Shown here in pieces: positions 20,401-30,124 of a DNA stretch of 64,000 nt. The notes under the pieces are model-generated. The model did not search any database and had not been told where the DNA came from. It saw only the letters and a program-made list of their open reading frames with translations. The stretch's first letter is position 1. The number at the start of each line of letters is the position of its first letter. The position numbers and the translations under genes are program-made. Source of the DNA: Limisphaera sp. (GTDB lineage: Bacteria > Verrucomicrobiota > Verrucomicrobiia > Limisphaerales > Limisphaeraceae); the NCBI GenBank assembly GCA_025057755.1, contig JANWVC010000008.1:224724-288723 (forward strand), read 5' to 3'.

Positions 20401-20870
20401 CCCCCTCTGACTGAGATCCGGTAAAGCTGATTGAACCGGTCCTTGTAGCTGGTCATTGTCGTGGCATAGAGGAGCGAATGGCCGTCTGGAGACCAGTCCA
20501 CCATGCGATCGGGTGCGCCGTGATGAGTCAGGCGCAAAGGCAGGCCGCCGCTTGTGGGCATTACGTACAGGTCCTGATTTCCATCGTAGTTCCCGCTGAA
20601 GGCAATTTGGGATCCATCAGGAGAAAACTTGGGAAAAGTCTCCTCGCCTCGAGGGGAGCTCAGACGGATGGCTTCTCCGCCCGTTTTGGGAGCCAGCCAA
20701 ATGTCACCGGCATAGACAAACACAATGTGAGAAGCCGAAACGTCCGGATGCCGGATCATGCGGGCGCTTAAGGCCCGAGGTGGGTCATCCGACATAGCGC
20801 AGACTACCCATGGATGGGTCCCTAGCGCGAGGCCAGTGAAAAGGGCGATGCACCACATCATAAGCAGCAA
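17415..20870 (-). CDS. Tricorn protease-like S41 family peptidase (beta-propellers + PDZ + S41)
   Basis: Repeated WSPDG/FSPDG blades, PDZ-like segment, C-terminal [30 protein letters not shown] typical of tricorn/S41. Confidence 0.92.
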   Translation of the reverse strand: [1151 protein letters not shown]

Positions 20871-20929
20871 AAGGGAATGTGCGCAAAAGCGTACCTGAAA
20901 ACCAAGTTCGGAATGCTGCCTCGGAGCCT

Positions 20930-22291
20930 TCAGGGAGATCTGCCGAGCAGACTTTCACCGGATTGTTGATAGTGCATGTCCACGAACGTGAAATAAACTT
21001 CACGTGTGACTTCCCAGGGGCGGGCCTGATCTCTCGCATAGTAAGCGCCGACCTGGGTCCAGCACGGAACTTTATGACCAATGGTGAGCCATTCGGAATT
21101 CCAGCGAGAGTCGGTAGCCAATTGTCGCAGGCGGTCTCGAAGGGGACCACTGGCGAATCGAGTGGGTGAAACGCGCACATCCGCAGTATGAACGGTGCAG
21201 CCGAATTGGCGCGCCATTTCTTCCCGCAAGGAGGTGGCTTCGGTGAAGGACTCCAGACAGCGGAGCAGGTGTTGAGCAGATCGCTGCATGGAGCAACGGC
21301 CTGAGCGGAACGGGATGGACGCATCCAGAAAACAGTCATGCACTCCAAGCAACAGGCGCCAACTGTCGCCGCCGGACTGGCCCACGCCGGCGCACGCTTC
21401 AGAGACCACAGCTGTCAATTCGGCGACCACCGCCCGGCGCAACAAGATCAACGAGACTCCATCAGCGAACCGGCCCAGCCAGGCACTGTCTCCCTCCCAC
21501 TCCACTAACTCGCCGCTGTTCAGGCGGGCCTGAGGCACGACCTCCAAGAGGCCCGTGGCACCGTCTCGCAGCCGGATGAGGTTAATGGATTCCAACTGCA
21601 AGCGGGTGCGGGAGGGGAAATCGATTCTGCACCCATCCGCCAGCAGCAGGCGACCCGGGCGCAAGGAAAGAATCTCACGTCCCTTGGCACTGCGCACTTC
21701 GCAGTCGGCTTCCAAGAGTCCATAGCGGCCTTCGTAAAGCAACCGGCTTCCAGCGGCTAGGAGGAATGCAGTTTGGGGTGGCATGGATTGTTCGCGACCG
21801 TCAGCCAAGCGAAGTTTTAGCTGCCATTGGAGGACCACTTTTTCCACGGCCAGTACTGGCTTCCGGCACCGGACATGTCCCGGACGGTGCAGTTGGTCGT
21901 AATCGACGCTCTCCAAAGGGTTCAGTCCGTCCATGGGCGCCACTTGGATGGCTCGCCCCACGCTGCCAGAGAGGTTTTCCCGAGAAACGCTGACGCGGAA
22001 CCGGGGTGGACCCAGCAGCCGGGTGTGCATGCCATCCACGAGCAACACTTGGTGCTCTAATTCTAGTGGGCGCAGGCCTTGCTTGACGGTTTCTACAGCC
22101 ACCTCGCATGCCCGTTTCAGATCACCCAAAGTCGTGACCACAGGTCGGCTGCTACGCAACTCCACCAGGCCGTCCTTGAGCCGGAGGGTGCCGCCCTTGA
22201 GGAGTTTGCGAAGCCAATCTTCAATTTGCTGAGCCCCTGCCTTGCTCGGTGCACCGAGGGTTTTGAGTTGATCGGCATCCAAACGGATCAT
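20930..22291 (-). CDS. Hypothetical protein, no recognised family
   Basis: Long uninterrupted ORF on the same strand as its neighbours. Likely start MIRLDADQLKTLG. No motif recognised. Confidence 0.65.
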   Translation of the reverse strand: MIRLDADQLKTLGAPSKAGAQQIEDWLRKLLKGGTLRLKDGLVELRSSRPVVTTLGDLKRACEVAVETVKQGLRPLELEHQVLLVDGMHTRLLGPPRFRVSVSRENLSGSVGRAIQVAPMDGLNPLESVDYDQLHRPGHVRCRKPVLAVEKVVLQWQLKLRLADGREQSMPPQTAFLLAAGSRLLYEGRYGLLEADCEVRSAKGREILSLRPGRLLLADGCRIDFPSRTRLQLESINLIRLRDGATGLLEVVPQARLNSGELVEWEGDSAWLGRFADGVSLILLRRAVVAELTAVVSEACAGVGQSGGDSWRLLLGVHDCFLDASIPFRSGRCSMQRSAQHLLRCLESFTEATSLREEMARQFGCTVHTADVRVSPTRFASGPLRDRLRQLATDSRWNSEWLTIGHKVPCWTQVGAYYARDQARPWEVTREVYFTFVDMHYQQSGESLLGRSP

Positions 22292-22497
22292 GGTTCCGCA
22301 TGAAGTTTGGGACAAGGGCTGAGGCAAGGCGAGTCCGGAAATCCCTGACCGTGGTTGTAGGATGGCTCCCGCAGTTGGTTGACACCGGAAATAAACCTAG
22401 GATCCTTCCCCCCTTTGCCCGGTCCATTGGGCGGATGAGACATGCTCTCATCGAACGGAGTGGCGGTCGGGTCATCATGTGCTAAGCTCATGATCGC

Positions 22498-22803
22498 ATG
22501 AAGGACCGGCTGACATGGCGGCGTGTGTTCCGTTTAGCCAGTTTGGGACTCCTCCTTGCGGGTGTGGGGCTCTGGCTGCTAGGCGGCGCACACGTTGGTT
22601 GGACGCAGACCAGCGTGCCAATTCGTACGCTGGACGAGGTCACGGGGCTAGAGGCCGTACAATACAAGCGGCGCTTTGTTCCGGGAGTTGACTTCCTGGC
22701 CATCATCCTATGCGTCGCTGGTTTACTGGCAGGGACCTCGTTTTTGCTGCGGCACGATGTTGGCCCAAAGCGTGGAAACACACAGGAGGACGAGACGACA
22801 TGA
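22498..22803 (+). CDS. Small two-TM membrane protein
   Basis: Two hydrophobic segments (LASLGLLLAGVGLWLLGG and FLAIILCVAGLLAGTSFLL). Overlaps the start of the YceI gene. Confidence 0.6.
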   Translation: MKDRLTWRRVFRLASLGLLLAGVGLWLLGGAHVGWTQTSVPIRTLDEVTGLEAVQYKRRFVPGVDFLAIILCVAGLLAGTSFLLRHDVGPKRGNTQEDETT

Positions 22804-23429
22804 AACCTGGAGTTCGGTTCATTGGCATTGTGGGATGCGCCTGGTTGAGTCTTGCGGTGTCGGGTTGGTCGGCGCCCTTGGCCTTTGATTTCAGGGATCC
22901 CAAAGGGGTGAACCATGTGGTGTTTCATCTAGATGCGCCGTTGGAATCGATTAGCGGGACCGCCACGGGGATTTCAGGCACGGTCATGTTTGATCCGGAG
23001 AATCCTGCATCGACGCGAGGTCGCATAGTAGTCAGCGCAGAATCGTTGCACGTGCCGAATCCGATCATGAAAGAGCATTTGCATGGTGCTCAATGGATGG
23101 ACGTGAAACGGTTTCCGGAGATCGTTTTCGAGCTTGAAACCTTGGATGGGATTCGACAGGAGGGAGCGGATTTGGTGGCCAAGGCGCGAGGTCGGATGAC
23201 GATCCGGGATGTAACCCGCTCCATGGAAGTGCCGGTGCGGCTGACTTATCTGAAAGACAAGCTGGGAGCACGAACCCACGGCAAAATGAATGGAGACCTG
23301 CTTGTCGTGCGGGCGCGGTTCACCCTTCGGCGAAGCGACTTTAACATTAATCCGGGCGCATCCTCCGACACGGTCGCGGACGAAATTCAGTTGACGCTGA
23401 GCCTGGCCGGGGCGGCCCCGCGGCCGTGA
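22800..23429 (+). CDS. YceI family protein
   Basis: Signal peptide, then FDFRDPKGVNHVVFHLDAPLESISGTATGISGTVMFD...MKEHLHGAQWMDVKRFPEIVFE...SDFNINPG. Confidence 0.85.
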   Translation: MKPGVRFIGIVGCAWLSLAVSGWSAPLAFDFRDPKGVNHVVFHLDAPLESISGTATGISGTVMFDPENPASTRGRIVVSAESLHVPNPIMKEHLHGAQWMDVKRFPEIVFELETLDGIRQEGADLVAKARGRMTIRDVTRSMEVPVRLTYLKDKLGARTHGKMNGDLLVVRARFTLRRSDFNINPGASSDTVADEIQLTLSLAGAAPRP

Positions 23430-23494
23430 AAACCCAGTCCCTATGCGCCGCGAGCACGACGTCTGCAGCCGGTCGGCTGGGCCGGGAGAGCGGG

Positions 23495-24784
23495 CTAGTG
23501 TTTCATGAGCCCTTCAATTTCGTCTGGCTCAATGGGGATGTCGGCCATCAGATCCACCGGGTCTTTGTCGGTGATGAGGAAGGTGTTTTCCAATCGAATC
23601 CCGAAACCTTCCTCTCGAACGTAAATCGCGGGCTCGCAGGTCACGACCCAGCCAGGACCGATCTTCTGACCAGGTTTGAGGACGTCATGAACGTCCAAGC
23701 CGATCGGATGCGTGACGCCATGCATAAAGAATTGGCGCACCGGGGGTTCGTTTCCACGGCTTGCGCGCCGTGTCCGCTGGGGCAACAAACCGAGTTGGCG
23801 GCATTCTTCGGCGATCAGTGTTTCGGCTTCCTGGCGGAGGTCGGCTAGCGTTTTACCCGGCACCAATGCTCGGGTCATTTGGCGGAAGACTCGAAGGACG
23901 GCGTCGTAGACCTGTCGCTGGCGACGGGTAAATCGACCGCTCACGGGCACCGTGCGGGTCATATCGGAGTTGTAGCTGCCATAATTGGCTGCCACATCTA
24001 GTAACAGCAACTCACCGGCGCGGCATTGCCGATCATTGCGAGTGTAATGCAGGATGCATGTGTTGGGTCCGGAGGCAATGATGGGCGGGTAAGCAAAGGT
24101 GGCACGGTTTCGGATGAACTCTCGCGCGAATTCAGCCTCGAGTTCACTTTCGTTGATGCCGGGCCGAATGCAGCGTAACACACGTCGAAACGCCCGCCCG
24201 GTGAGCTGGCATGCTTTGCGGATCAGGTCGATTTCAATGGGGGCCTTTACGGTTCGGAGTTCGTGCATGAGCGGTGCTAGGCGACAATACCGGTGTAGGG
24301 GATATTGACGCTGGCACTCTCGAATGAAGCGGACATCCCGGGTCTCTACCTCCGGGAGAGCGCGGTAATGCTCGTTGGTATTAAGGTAAACGAGCTCCAT
24401 TTCGCACATGAGCTGGCGGAAGATCAGAGGAAACTCATCTAGCCATCGAACGTGGTCAATGCCTGAAATGCGACGCGCCTCGTCTCGGGTGAGCTTGGGG
24501 CCTTCCCAGATAAGGGTATGTTCATCGGTGCGACGCAGGAAGAGCATTTCGCGGTAAGATGGGTCACTGGCATCCGGAGCCATCACGAGAATGGTTTGCT
24601 CCTGCAAGATGCCGCTCAAGTAGAACAGGTCCGCATTTTGGATAAACCCCAAAGTGCCGTCCGCGTTGGCGGGCATAACGTCGTTGGCGTTGAGGATAAC
24701 CAGCGAACGAGGCGGCAATAGCTTGCGCAGCCGATTCCGGTTTTCTTGGAACAAGCTGGCGGGAATGGGCACGAATTTGATCAT
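23495..24784 (-). CDS. pepP: Xaa-Pro aminopeptidase (aminopeptidase P family, M24B)
   Basis: AMP_N-like N-terminus, LLLDVAANYGSYNSDMTRTVPVSGRFT, FFMHGVTHPIGLDVHDV, VVTCEPAIYV metal-binding motifs. Confidence 0.92.
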   Translation of the reverse strand: MIKFVPIPASLFQENRNRLRKLLPPRSLVILNANDVMPANADGTLGFIQNADLFYLSGILQEQTILVMAPDASDPSYREMLFLRRTDEHTLIWEGPKLTRDEARRISGIDHVRWLDEFPLIFRQLMCEMELVYLNTNEHYRALPEVETRDVRFIRECQRQYPLHRYCRLAPLMHELRTVKAPIEIDLIRKACQLTGRAFRRVLRCIRPGINESELEAEFAREFIRNRATFAYPPIIASGPNTCILHYTRNDRQCRAGELLLLDVAANYGSYNSDMTRTVPVSGRFTRRQRQVYDAVLRVFRQMTRALVPGKTLADLRQEAETLIAEECRQLGLLPQRTRRASRGNEPPVRQFFMHGVTHPIGLDVHDVLKPGQKIGPGWVVTCEPAIYVREEGFGIRLENTFLITDKDPVDLMADIPIEPDEIEGLMKH

Positions 24785-24917
24785 GGCTAACTACCCAAAA
24801 TGCGACTTTTCGTCGAATATGCTTCAACCCCGGATTCTTGTCTTAAGGTTGAAGGCTTTTCTCATCACCTGGCCCCTTTGTACGAATGAGCTATCGGCTT
24901 GGAGCGGCGGAGGCTAC

Positions 24918-25231
24918 TCATAACGCAGTCAGCTCGGCGGAGGTGTGCCGTGCCGGCGCCACCAACGCCACAGAGCATATGCCGCCGGGACCCAGGACGT
25001 CAGGCGTTTCCAGCGCCGGGAAGCCAGCCAAGCCGTGGCCACTCCAGCGCAGAGCCCCCAGATCGGTTGTTGCGTCAGCCACGTGCGCAGACGCAGGCAG
25101 AGAAACTCGCGGGTGAGCCAGGATCGGGCCATTTGCCATTCGCTGCAAAGGACGGCCCGGTGAAGGTTGGCTTCGACAATCAGCAGACGCTTTAGCTCTC
25201 GCCGGCTTTCGGAAGGGTATCTTGCAGGCAT
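24918..25231 (-). CDS. YqjK-like small basic protein
   Basis: Small Trp/Arg-rich ORF (MPARYPSESRRELKRLLIVEA...WLTREFLCLRLRTWLTQQPIWGLCAGVATAWLASRRW) directly downstream of YqjE/YqjD-like genes. Confidence 0.5.
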
Positions 25232-25599
25232 TGCAGGTCCTTTCGAAATTCCTCAATGGTCTCCGCAAATGGGCCAGGCTCTGCGTGGAGTCGGCGCACC
25301 AAACTGCGGATGCCGAGCACTGACGTTGCCAGACAAACCAGAGCCAGACCAATGGGACCGCCGACACCGAGCCAGTGATAGAGGAGCCATGCGAACCAAC
25401 CGAGCAATAGCAGCACCCCAACCGCACCAACCAACAGATATAATAATAAACGAACCAGCAGGCTGATACATCGCTGCTTCTCTTCTTGCCATTCGAGCGC
25501 AAACAGTTCAATCCGACAACGGGCCAAGCCGAGCAACGCGCGGATCGTCCGCCCCAGGCTCAATCGCCAACCGGATTTTGGGTCCGAGGCAAAGCTCAT
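25192..25599 (-). CDS. YqjE / phage-holin-superfamily membrane protein
   Basis: Two-TM core LLVRLLLYLLVGAVGVLLLLGWFAWLLYHWLG...IGLALVCLATSVLGIRSLVRRL with acidic C-tail. Adjacent to a DUF883 protein. Confidence 0.7.
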   Translation of the reverse strand: MSFASDPKSGWRLSLGRTIRALLGLARCRIELFALEWQEEKQRCISLLVRLLLYLLVGAVGVLLLLGWFAWLLYHWLGVGGPIGLALVCLATSVLGIRSLVRRLHAEPGPFAETIEEFRKDLQCLQDTLPKAGES

Positions 25600-25606
25600 C
25601 AAGTAG

Positions 25607-25942
25607 TTATTTGCGGCCCAACAGCACGCCGAGCAAAAGTCCCACCGCGAAGGCCAACCCGATCGATTCATACGGATGCTGGCGGATGACCGAGTCTGCA
25701 CGCCGAGCTGCATCTTTGGCCCGGGCCAGCACGCCTTCCTCAAGCTCTGCACAAGTCGCCTTGGCCTTCTCCAATGCTTGGGCGAGGCGCTCGCGGGCTT
25801 CGCGGGCCTTTTCGGATACATCATGCGCCGTGGCTTGGAGGAGGGCTTCCGCGTCACGGCTTAATTGCCGGAGATCTTCCAAGACCCGTTCCTTAGCCAG
25901 GTTCAGACGTGCTCCCTCGAGGTTCGCAAAATGGGTTTCCAT
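25607..25942 (-). CDS. DUF883 (ElaB/YqjD-like) membrane-anchored protein
   Basis: Long amphipathic helix followed by RRADSVIRQHPYESIGLAFAVGLLLGVLLGRK, the classic DUF883 C-terminal anchor. Confidence 0.88.
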   Translation of the reverse strand: METHFANLEGARLNLAKERVLEDLRQLSRDAEALLQATAHDVSEKAREARERLAQALEKAKATCAELEEGVLARAKDAARRADSVIRQHPYESIGLAFAVGLLLGVLLGRK

Positions 25943-26102
25943 AAGTTCTGTGCTGATGTTCGACCTAGGCGCGTTTGTTTTGGGTGGCCTTGCTTGTTGG
26001 ATGGCTCCCCGTTCACGGGACCAACTTGGCGCACACTTGATGGACTGGCAAGTGCGTTACGGAACTGGGGCGAGAGAGCGGCCGGAGAATTCCAAAGGTT
26101 GA

Positions 26103-26543
26103 TCATGACTTTTGAGCGTGGGCTCGTTCCAGCAGGTCCAAGAACCATTTGGGCGGACGGATCGGCCTGCCGTGAACGTCCACAAACGCATGCACGGTCC
26201 ACCCTCGAACCACCGGCAAACCGTTTCCAGTTAGTCGGATTTCCATCTCAAATCGCAGTCGGGCCGGGCTGGGGCGGTGCAGAGTGGCATCAATGGTAAG
26301 CAGGTCGTCGTATCGGGCACGCCCGAGGAATTGAAGGAACGCCTCAATTACGGGCAAATACACACCGCGCTTTTCCACTTCAGCATAGGAGAGGCCCATC
26401 AGGCGACGGATGAACTCCGACCGGGCGCACTCAAACCAGTCCAGAGCCCGGGCATGGTAAAAGGTGCCCATCTGATCCGTCTCGCTGTACCGCACCCGGA
26501 TTGTGTGCTGGTGCCGGAGCATGAGTTTGCCCGATTTGTCCAT
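26103..26543 (-). CDS. Acyl-CoA thioesterase (4-hydroxybenzoyl-CoA thioesterase-like)
   Basis: TIRVRYSETDQMGTFYHARALDWFECARSEFIRRLMGLSY hotdog-fold signature. Confidence 0.85.
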   Translation of the reverse strand: MDKSGKLMLRHQHTIRVRYSETDQMGTFYHARALDWFECARSEFIRRLMGLSYAEVEKRGVYLPVIEAFLQFLGRARYDDLLTIDATLHRPSPARLRFEMEIRLTGNGLPVVRGWTVHAFVDVHGRPIRPPKWFLDLLERAHAQKS

Positions 26544-26650
26544 GGGTCTTTGATCGTCCGTGCCCATCGAAGAACCCCGAACACAAGAAAACGCCGGTCC
26601 GTGTCCGACAGCTGATGGGACTGAGAACGTCGGCACGTTTATGGTGCGGT

Positions 26651-26998
<348 letters not shown>

Positions 26999-27511
26999 TT
27001 ACGCATTGATGCCCTATGCTAATCGGAGCGTTCGAGGTGTAAACGCGAATCCTGAACGGACCCGGTAAGCGTCTGGGTCCCAGAAGACCACGGCGGCGCA
27101 TGCGAAAAGAAATCGCTTGAGGCCCGTCGCCGGCTGCTCTGAAGGGTCTGAATCGGTTCAGGGGATCCGTCTCCTCACGAAGGCACGAGCAGGAATTGAT
27201 TGCGCGGAGCTCCATCCCGCAATGCCCACGGGCAGCTCCGCAGGAACGATCGATGCACCACCTTGCCCCGGGTGCTGGGGGCCCTCTGGCTCTGGATTGT
27301 GTTGAGTGGAGAAGTCCTGCCTGGCCCGGCAGTAATCGTGCCATGAGGCATATCTATCGGGGCAATACCAGTGGGAGGCTTTAAGACCAAAATTCTTGCC
27401 ATTTTTCGAGCCGGCGCTTGGAGTGAAGTCTGTCGGAGAAACGGAAATTGTCACTGAGAGACCTTGCAAAAGACAGTGGTCAGCCGGGTGCCACGTTTCT
27501 ATGCTGCGGCC

Positions 27512-27913
27512 ATGGCGATCGTAAGAAAACTGTTGCACACCCGTTATCGAGTGAACGATCTGGAACGAACCGTTCGATTCTACCGTGAGATCCTCGGATT
27601 GGAGGAGGTGCGCAGGCACAAATCCCCTCGCGGATCGGAACTGGTTTTTTTAAAGGCGCCAGGGAGCGAAGAGTTGATCGAAATTTGCTGGTATCCAGCC
27701 AGCGGCCCCGTGCAAGTCCAGCCCGATCTTACGCATCTGGCCTTTGAGGTGGACAGCTTGGAAAGTTTTCGGGAACATCTCAAAAAATTCGGCCTGGACT
27801 TTGCCGAACCGCCACACTTGCGTGAGGACGGCAGCGGCTTTGCCTTCTTGGATGCACCCGAGGGATACGAGATTGAATTGATCCAGCCAAGTCGCTCTGG
27901 CCACGGATATTGA
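27512..27913 (+). CDS. VOC family protein (lactoylglutathione lyase-like)
   Basis: LLHTRYRVNDLERTVRFYREILGLEEVRRH...THLAFEVDSLESFREHLKKFG...FAFLDAPEGYEIELIQ. Confidence 0.88.
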   Translation: MAIVRKLLHTRYRVNDLERTVRFYREILGLEEVRRHKSPRGSELVFLKAPGSEELIEICWYPASGPVQVQPDLTHLAFEVDSLESFREHLKKFGLDFAEPPHLREDGSGFAFLDAPEGYEIELIQPSRSGHGY

Positions 27914-27924
27914 GGACCAACCGG

Positions 27925-28833
27925 ATGATGGCGAGCGGGATCGGCACACACGGAAATGTTGGCCAGCACTCCGAATCGATCGGTCGCCAGGCCGCGGCAA
28001 CTGGTTGGCGGGCGGGCGGCCATCAATGGCGCTTTCCGGGGCCCACCCTTGTGATGGGCATTCTCAATGTAACACCGGACTCTTTCGCGGATGGCGGTCT
28101 TTATGCAGATCCGGAGCGCGCTGTGGCTCGTGGTTTGGAATTGGTCGCCCAAGGGGCGGACCTGGTGGACGTCGGAGGCGAATCCACGCGACCCGGTGCT
28201 GCGCCTGTAGACTGGCGGGAAGAACTTCGGCGGGTGGTGCCGGTGATTCGGTCACTGGCCCGGCAAGTTCGGGTGCCGCTGTCGGTGGATACCATGAAGC
28301 CGGAAGTGGCAACCGAAGCGCTGGCTGCAGGCGCTGTGATCGTCAATGACGTCGCGGCGAACCGGTCGGATCCCAGCATGTGGCGCTTGGTAGCAGATGC
28401 GCGCGCGGGGTACGTATGCATGCATATGCAGGGCACACCGCGAACCATGCAAGAACGGCCGGTTTATCGGGATGTCGTGGCTGAGGTAGCCGAGTTTTTT
28501 AGAGACCGATTGCAGCGGCTGCAAGAGTGCGGAGTCTGCCCGGATCAAGTCGTGCTGGATGTGGGCATTGGTTTTGGCAAGACCTTGACACATAATTTGC
28601 AACTGTTGCGGGCGCTGGCGCATTTCCAGGGTTTGGGGAGGCCGTTACTGTTGGGAGTTTCGCGAAAATCGTTTATTGGAGCACTCACGGGAGCATCAGT
28701 GGAAGCACGATTGCCGGGGTCATTGGCCTGCGCGGTTTGGGCCGTAACCCAGGGAGTGGCCGTGCTGCGGGTGCATGATGTGGCGGAGACGGTGCAGGCG
28801 ATTCGAGTAACGGAAGCCCTATTGCGTGCATGA
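27925..28833 (+). CDS. folP: Dihydropteroate synthase (an alternative TTG start at 27910 is possible)
   Basis: VMGILNVTPDSFADGG, DLVDVGGESTRPGA, GIGFGKTLTHNLQLLRAL, LLGVSRKSFIG. Confidence 0.96.
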   Translation: MMASGIGTHGNVGQHSESIGRQAAATGWRAGGHQWRFPGPTLVMGILNVTPDSFADGGLYADPERAVARGLELVAQGADLVDVGGESTRPGAAPVDWREELRRVVPVIRSLARQVRVPLSVDTMKPEVATEALAAGAVIVNDVAANRSDPSMWRLVADARAGYVCMHMQGTPRTMQERPVYRDVVAEVAEFFRDRLQRLQECGVCPDQVVLDVGIGFGKTLTHNLQLLRALAHFQGLGRPLLLGVSRKSFIGALTGASVEARLPGSLACAVWAVTQGVAVLRVHDVAETVQAIRVTEALLRA

Positions 28834-29702
28834 ATTTGCTGGATTGGTCTGTTTGGAAAGCGTTAGCCGGGCCGGCTCTGGAGATTGCCATCCTGGCGGT
28901 GGTGATTTATTACGCACTGCGCTTCGTGCGGGGAACGAGGGGCTGGCCGGTGGTCATGGGATTTTGCCTGTGTGTGTTGACGTTGGGTGTGGTGATTTAC
29001 TTTTTGGACCTGCAAGTGTTGCGATGGTTGTTGGGTACGTTCTCAGCGTTCTTGGCGATTGCCGTGCTGGTGATCTTTCAACCTGAATTGCGTCGCATGT
29101 TGGCGGAGGTCGGCAAACTGCCGTTGTTTGCGACCCCCCAAGAGCAGCGAGAGATTATCGAGGTGATTATCAAAACTTGCGAGCGGCTTTCCGAGTGCAA
29201 GATTGGGGCGCTGATGGCCATCGAGCAATCGATCCGTTTGGAAGAGGTCGTGGAATCGGGTATTCCGGTGGATTGTGAAGCCACGCCTGAAATGCTTGAG
29301 TGCATTTTCTTTCCCAACAATGCCATTCATGACGGCGGAGTTTTGATCAAAGGCGACCGAATCACACATGCCGCGTGTATCTTTCCGCTTTCTCGTAGGC
29401 AGGATTTGGATCCCACATTGGGTACGAGGCATCGCGCGGCGCTGGGTTTGAGCGAGGAGACGGATGCCGTGGTCGTGGTGGTTTCGGAAGAAACCGGCCG
29501 AATTTCGTACGCGTATCGGGGCCAATTGGTGCGAGGGATTACCCTGGAGGCCTTGCGAGACTTCCTGACGGCAACCTTAATCCGGCCCGTTCGGGCACGG
29601 GGTTGGATCGGATGGCTGCGTCAACGTCTGGAACGGCCCCGGCCTGCACCGGCGGTCTTAAGCCGTCATGGTTCTTTCACCAGCTCAAAAGGCTCTTCGT
29701 GA
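28830..29702 (+). CDS. cdaA: Diadenylate cyclase CdaA (DAC domain)
   Basis: 3-TM N-terminus, NAIHDGGVLIKGDRITHAACIFPLS, GTRHRAALGLSEETDAVVVVVSEETGRIS. Confidence 0.95.
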   Translation: MNLLDWSVWKALAGPALEIAILAVVIYYALRFVRGTRGWPVVMGFCLCVLTLGVVIYFLDLQVLRWLLGTFSAFLAIAVLVIFQPELRRMLAEVGKLPLFATPQEQREIIEVIIKTCERLSECKIGALMAIEQSIRLEEVVESGIPVDCEATPEMLECIFFPNNAIHDGGVLIKGDRITHAACIFPLSRRQDLDPTLGTRHRAALGLSEETDAVVVVVSEETGRISYAYRGQLVRGITLEALRDFLTATLIRPVRARGWIGWLRQRLERPRPAPAVLSRHGSFTSSKGSS

Positions 29703-30109
29703 TGCCAGTCGGGCGTTTCCATAGAATGCGAGAAAACTGGGGCTTGAAGCTGTTTGCCCTAGTACTGGCAGTATTGATTTGGACAACAGTTCACGACATG
29801 ATCCAAGGCAGCAGTGGGGTGTTTTCGGGTCGGACCCGAACTTTGAGCGGCGTGCCGGTGTGGGTTTTGGTACCCGCCACTGAGGGGCATGGTTTCCGGG
29901 TGGAGCCGTCCACGGTGGAGGTCACGGTTCGAGGGCCCCGAGACCTATTGGACGAACTGGCTGCAGAGGATTTGCGGGCGGTTGTGGAGATGGCGCCAGG
30001 GCAGATGGGTCGTTCCCCGATGGCTCCGGTGGAGGTGGTGGCTCCGCCGGGGGTGACGGTGGTGCGGGTCGTGCCTTCACGAGTTCGGGCGCTAATCCCG
30101 CCTGACTGA
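29702..30109 (+). CDS. YbbR-domain CdaR-like regulator
   Basis: MRENWGLKLFALVLAVLIWTTVHD N-terminal TM and a YbbR-like domain. Start overlaps the cdaA stop; located between cdaA and glmM. Confidence 0.8.
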   Translation: MPVGRFHRMRENWGLKLFALVLAVLIWTTVHDMIQGSSGVFSGRTRTLSGVPVWVLVPATEGHGFRVEPSTVEVTVRGPRDLLDELAAEDLRAVVEMAPGQMGRSPMAPVEVVAPPGVTVVRVVPSRVRALIPPD

Positions 30110-30124
30110 AAAGAGGTTAAGACC

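Noticed and set aside
25192-25599. Holin-like protein as evidence of a prophage
   Set aside because: Adjacent DUF883 and YqjK-like genes and no other phage genes point to the chromosomal YqjE family.
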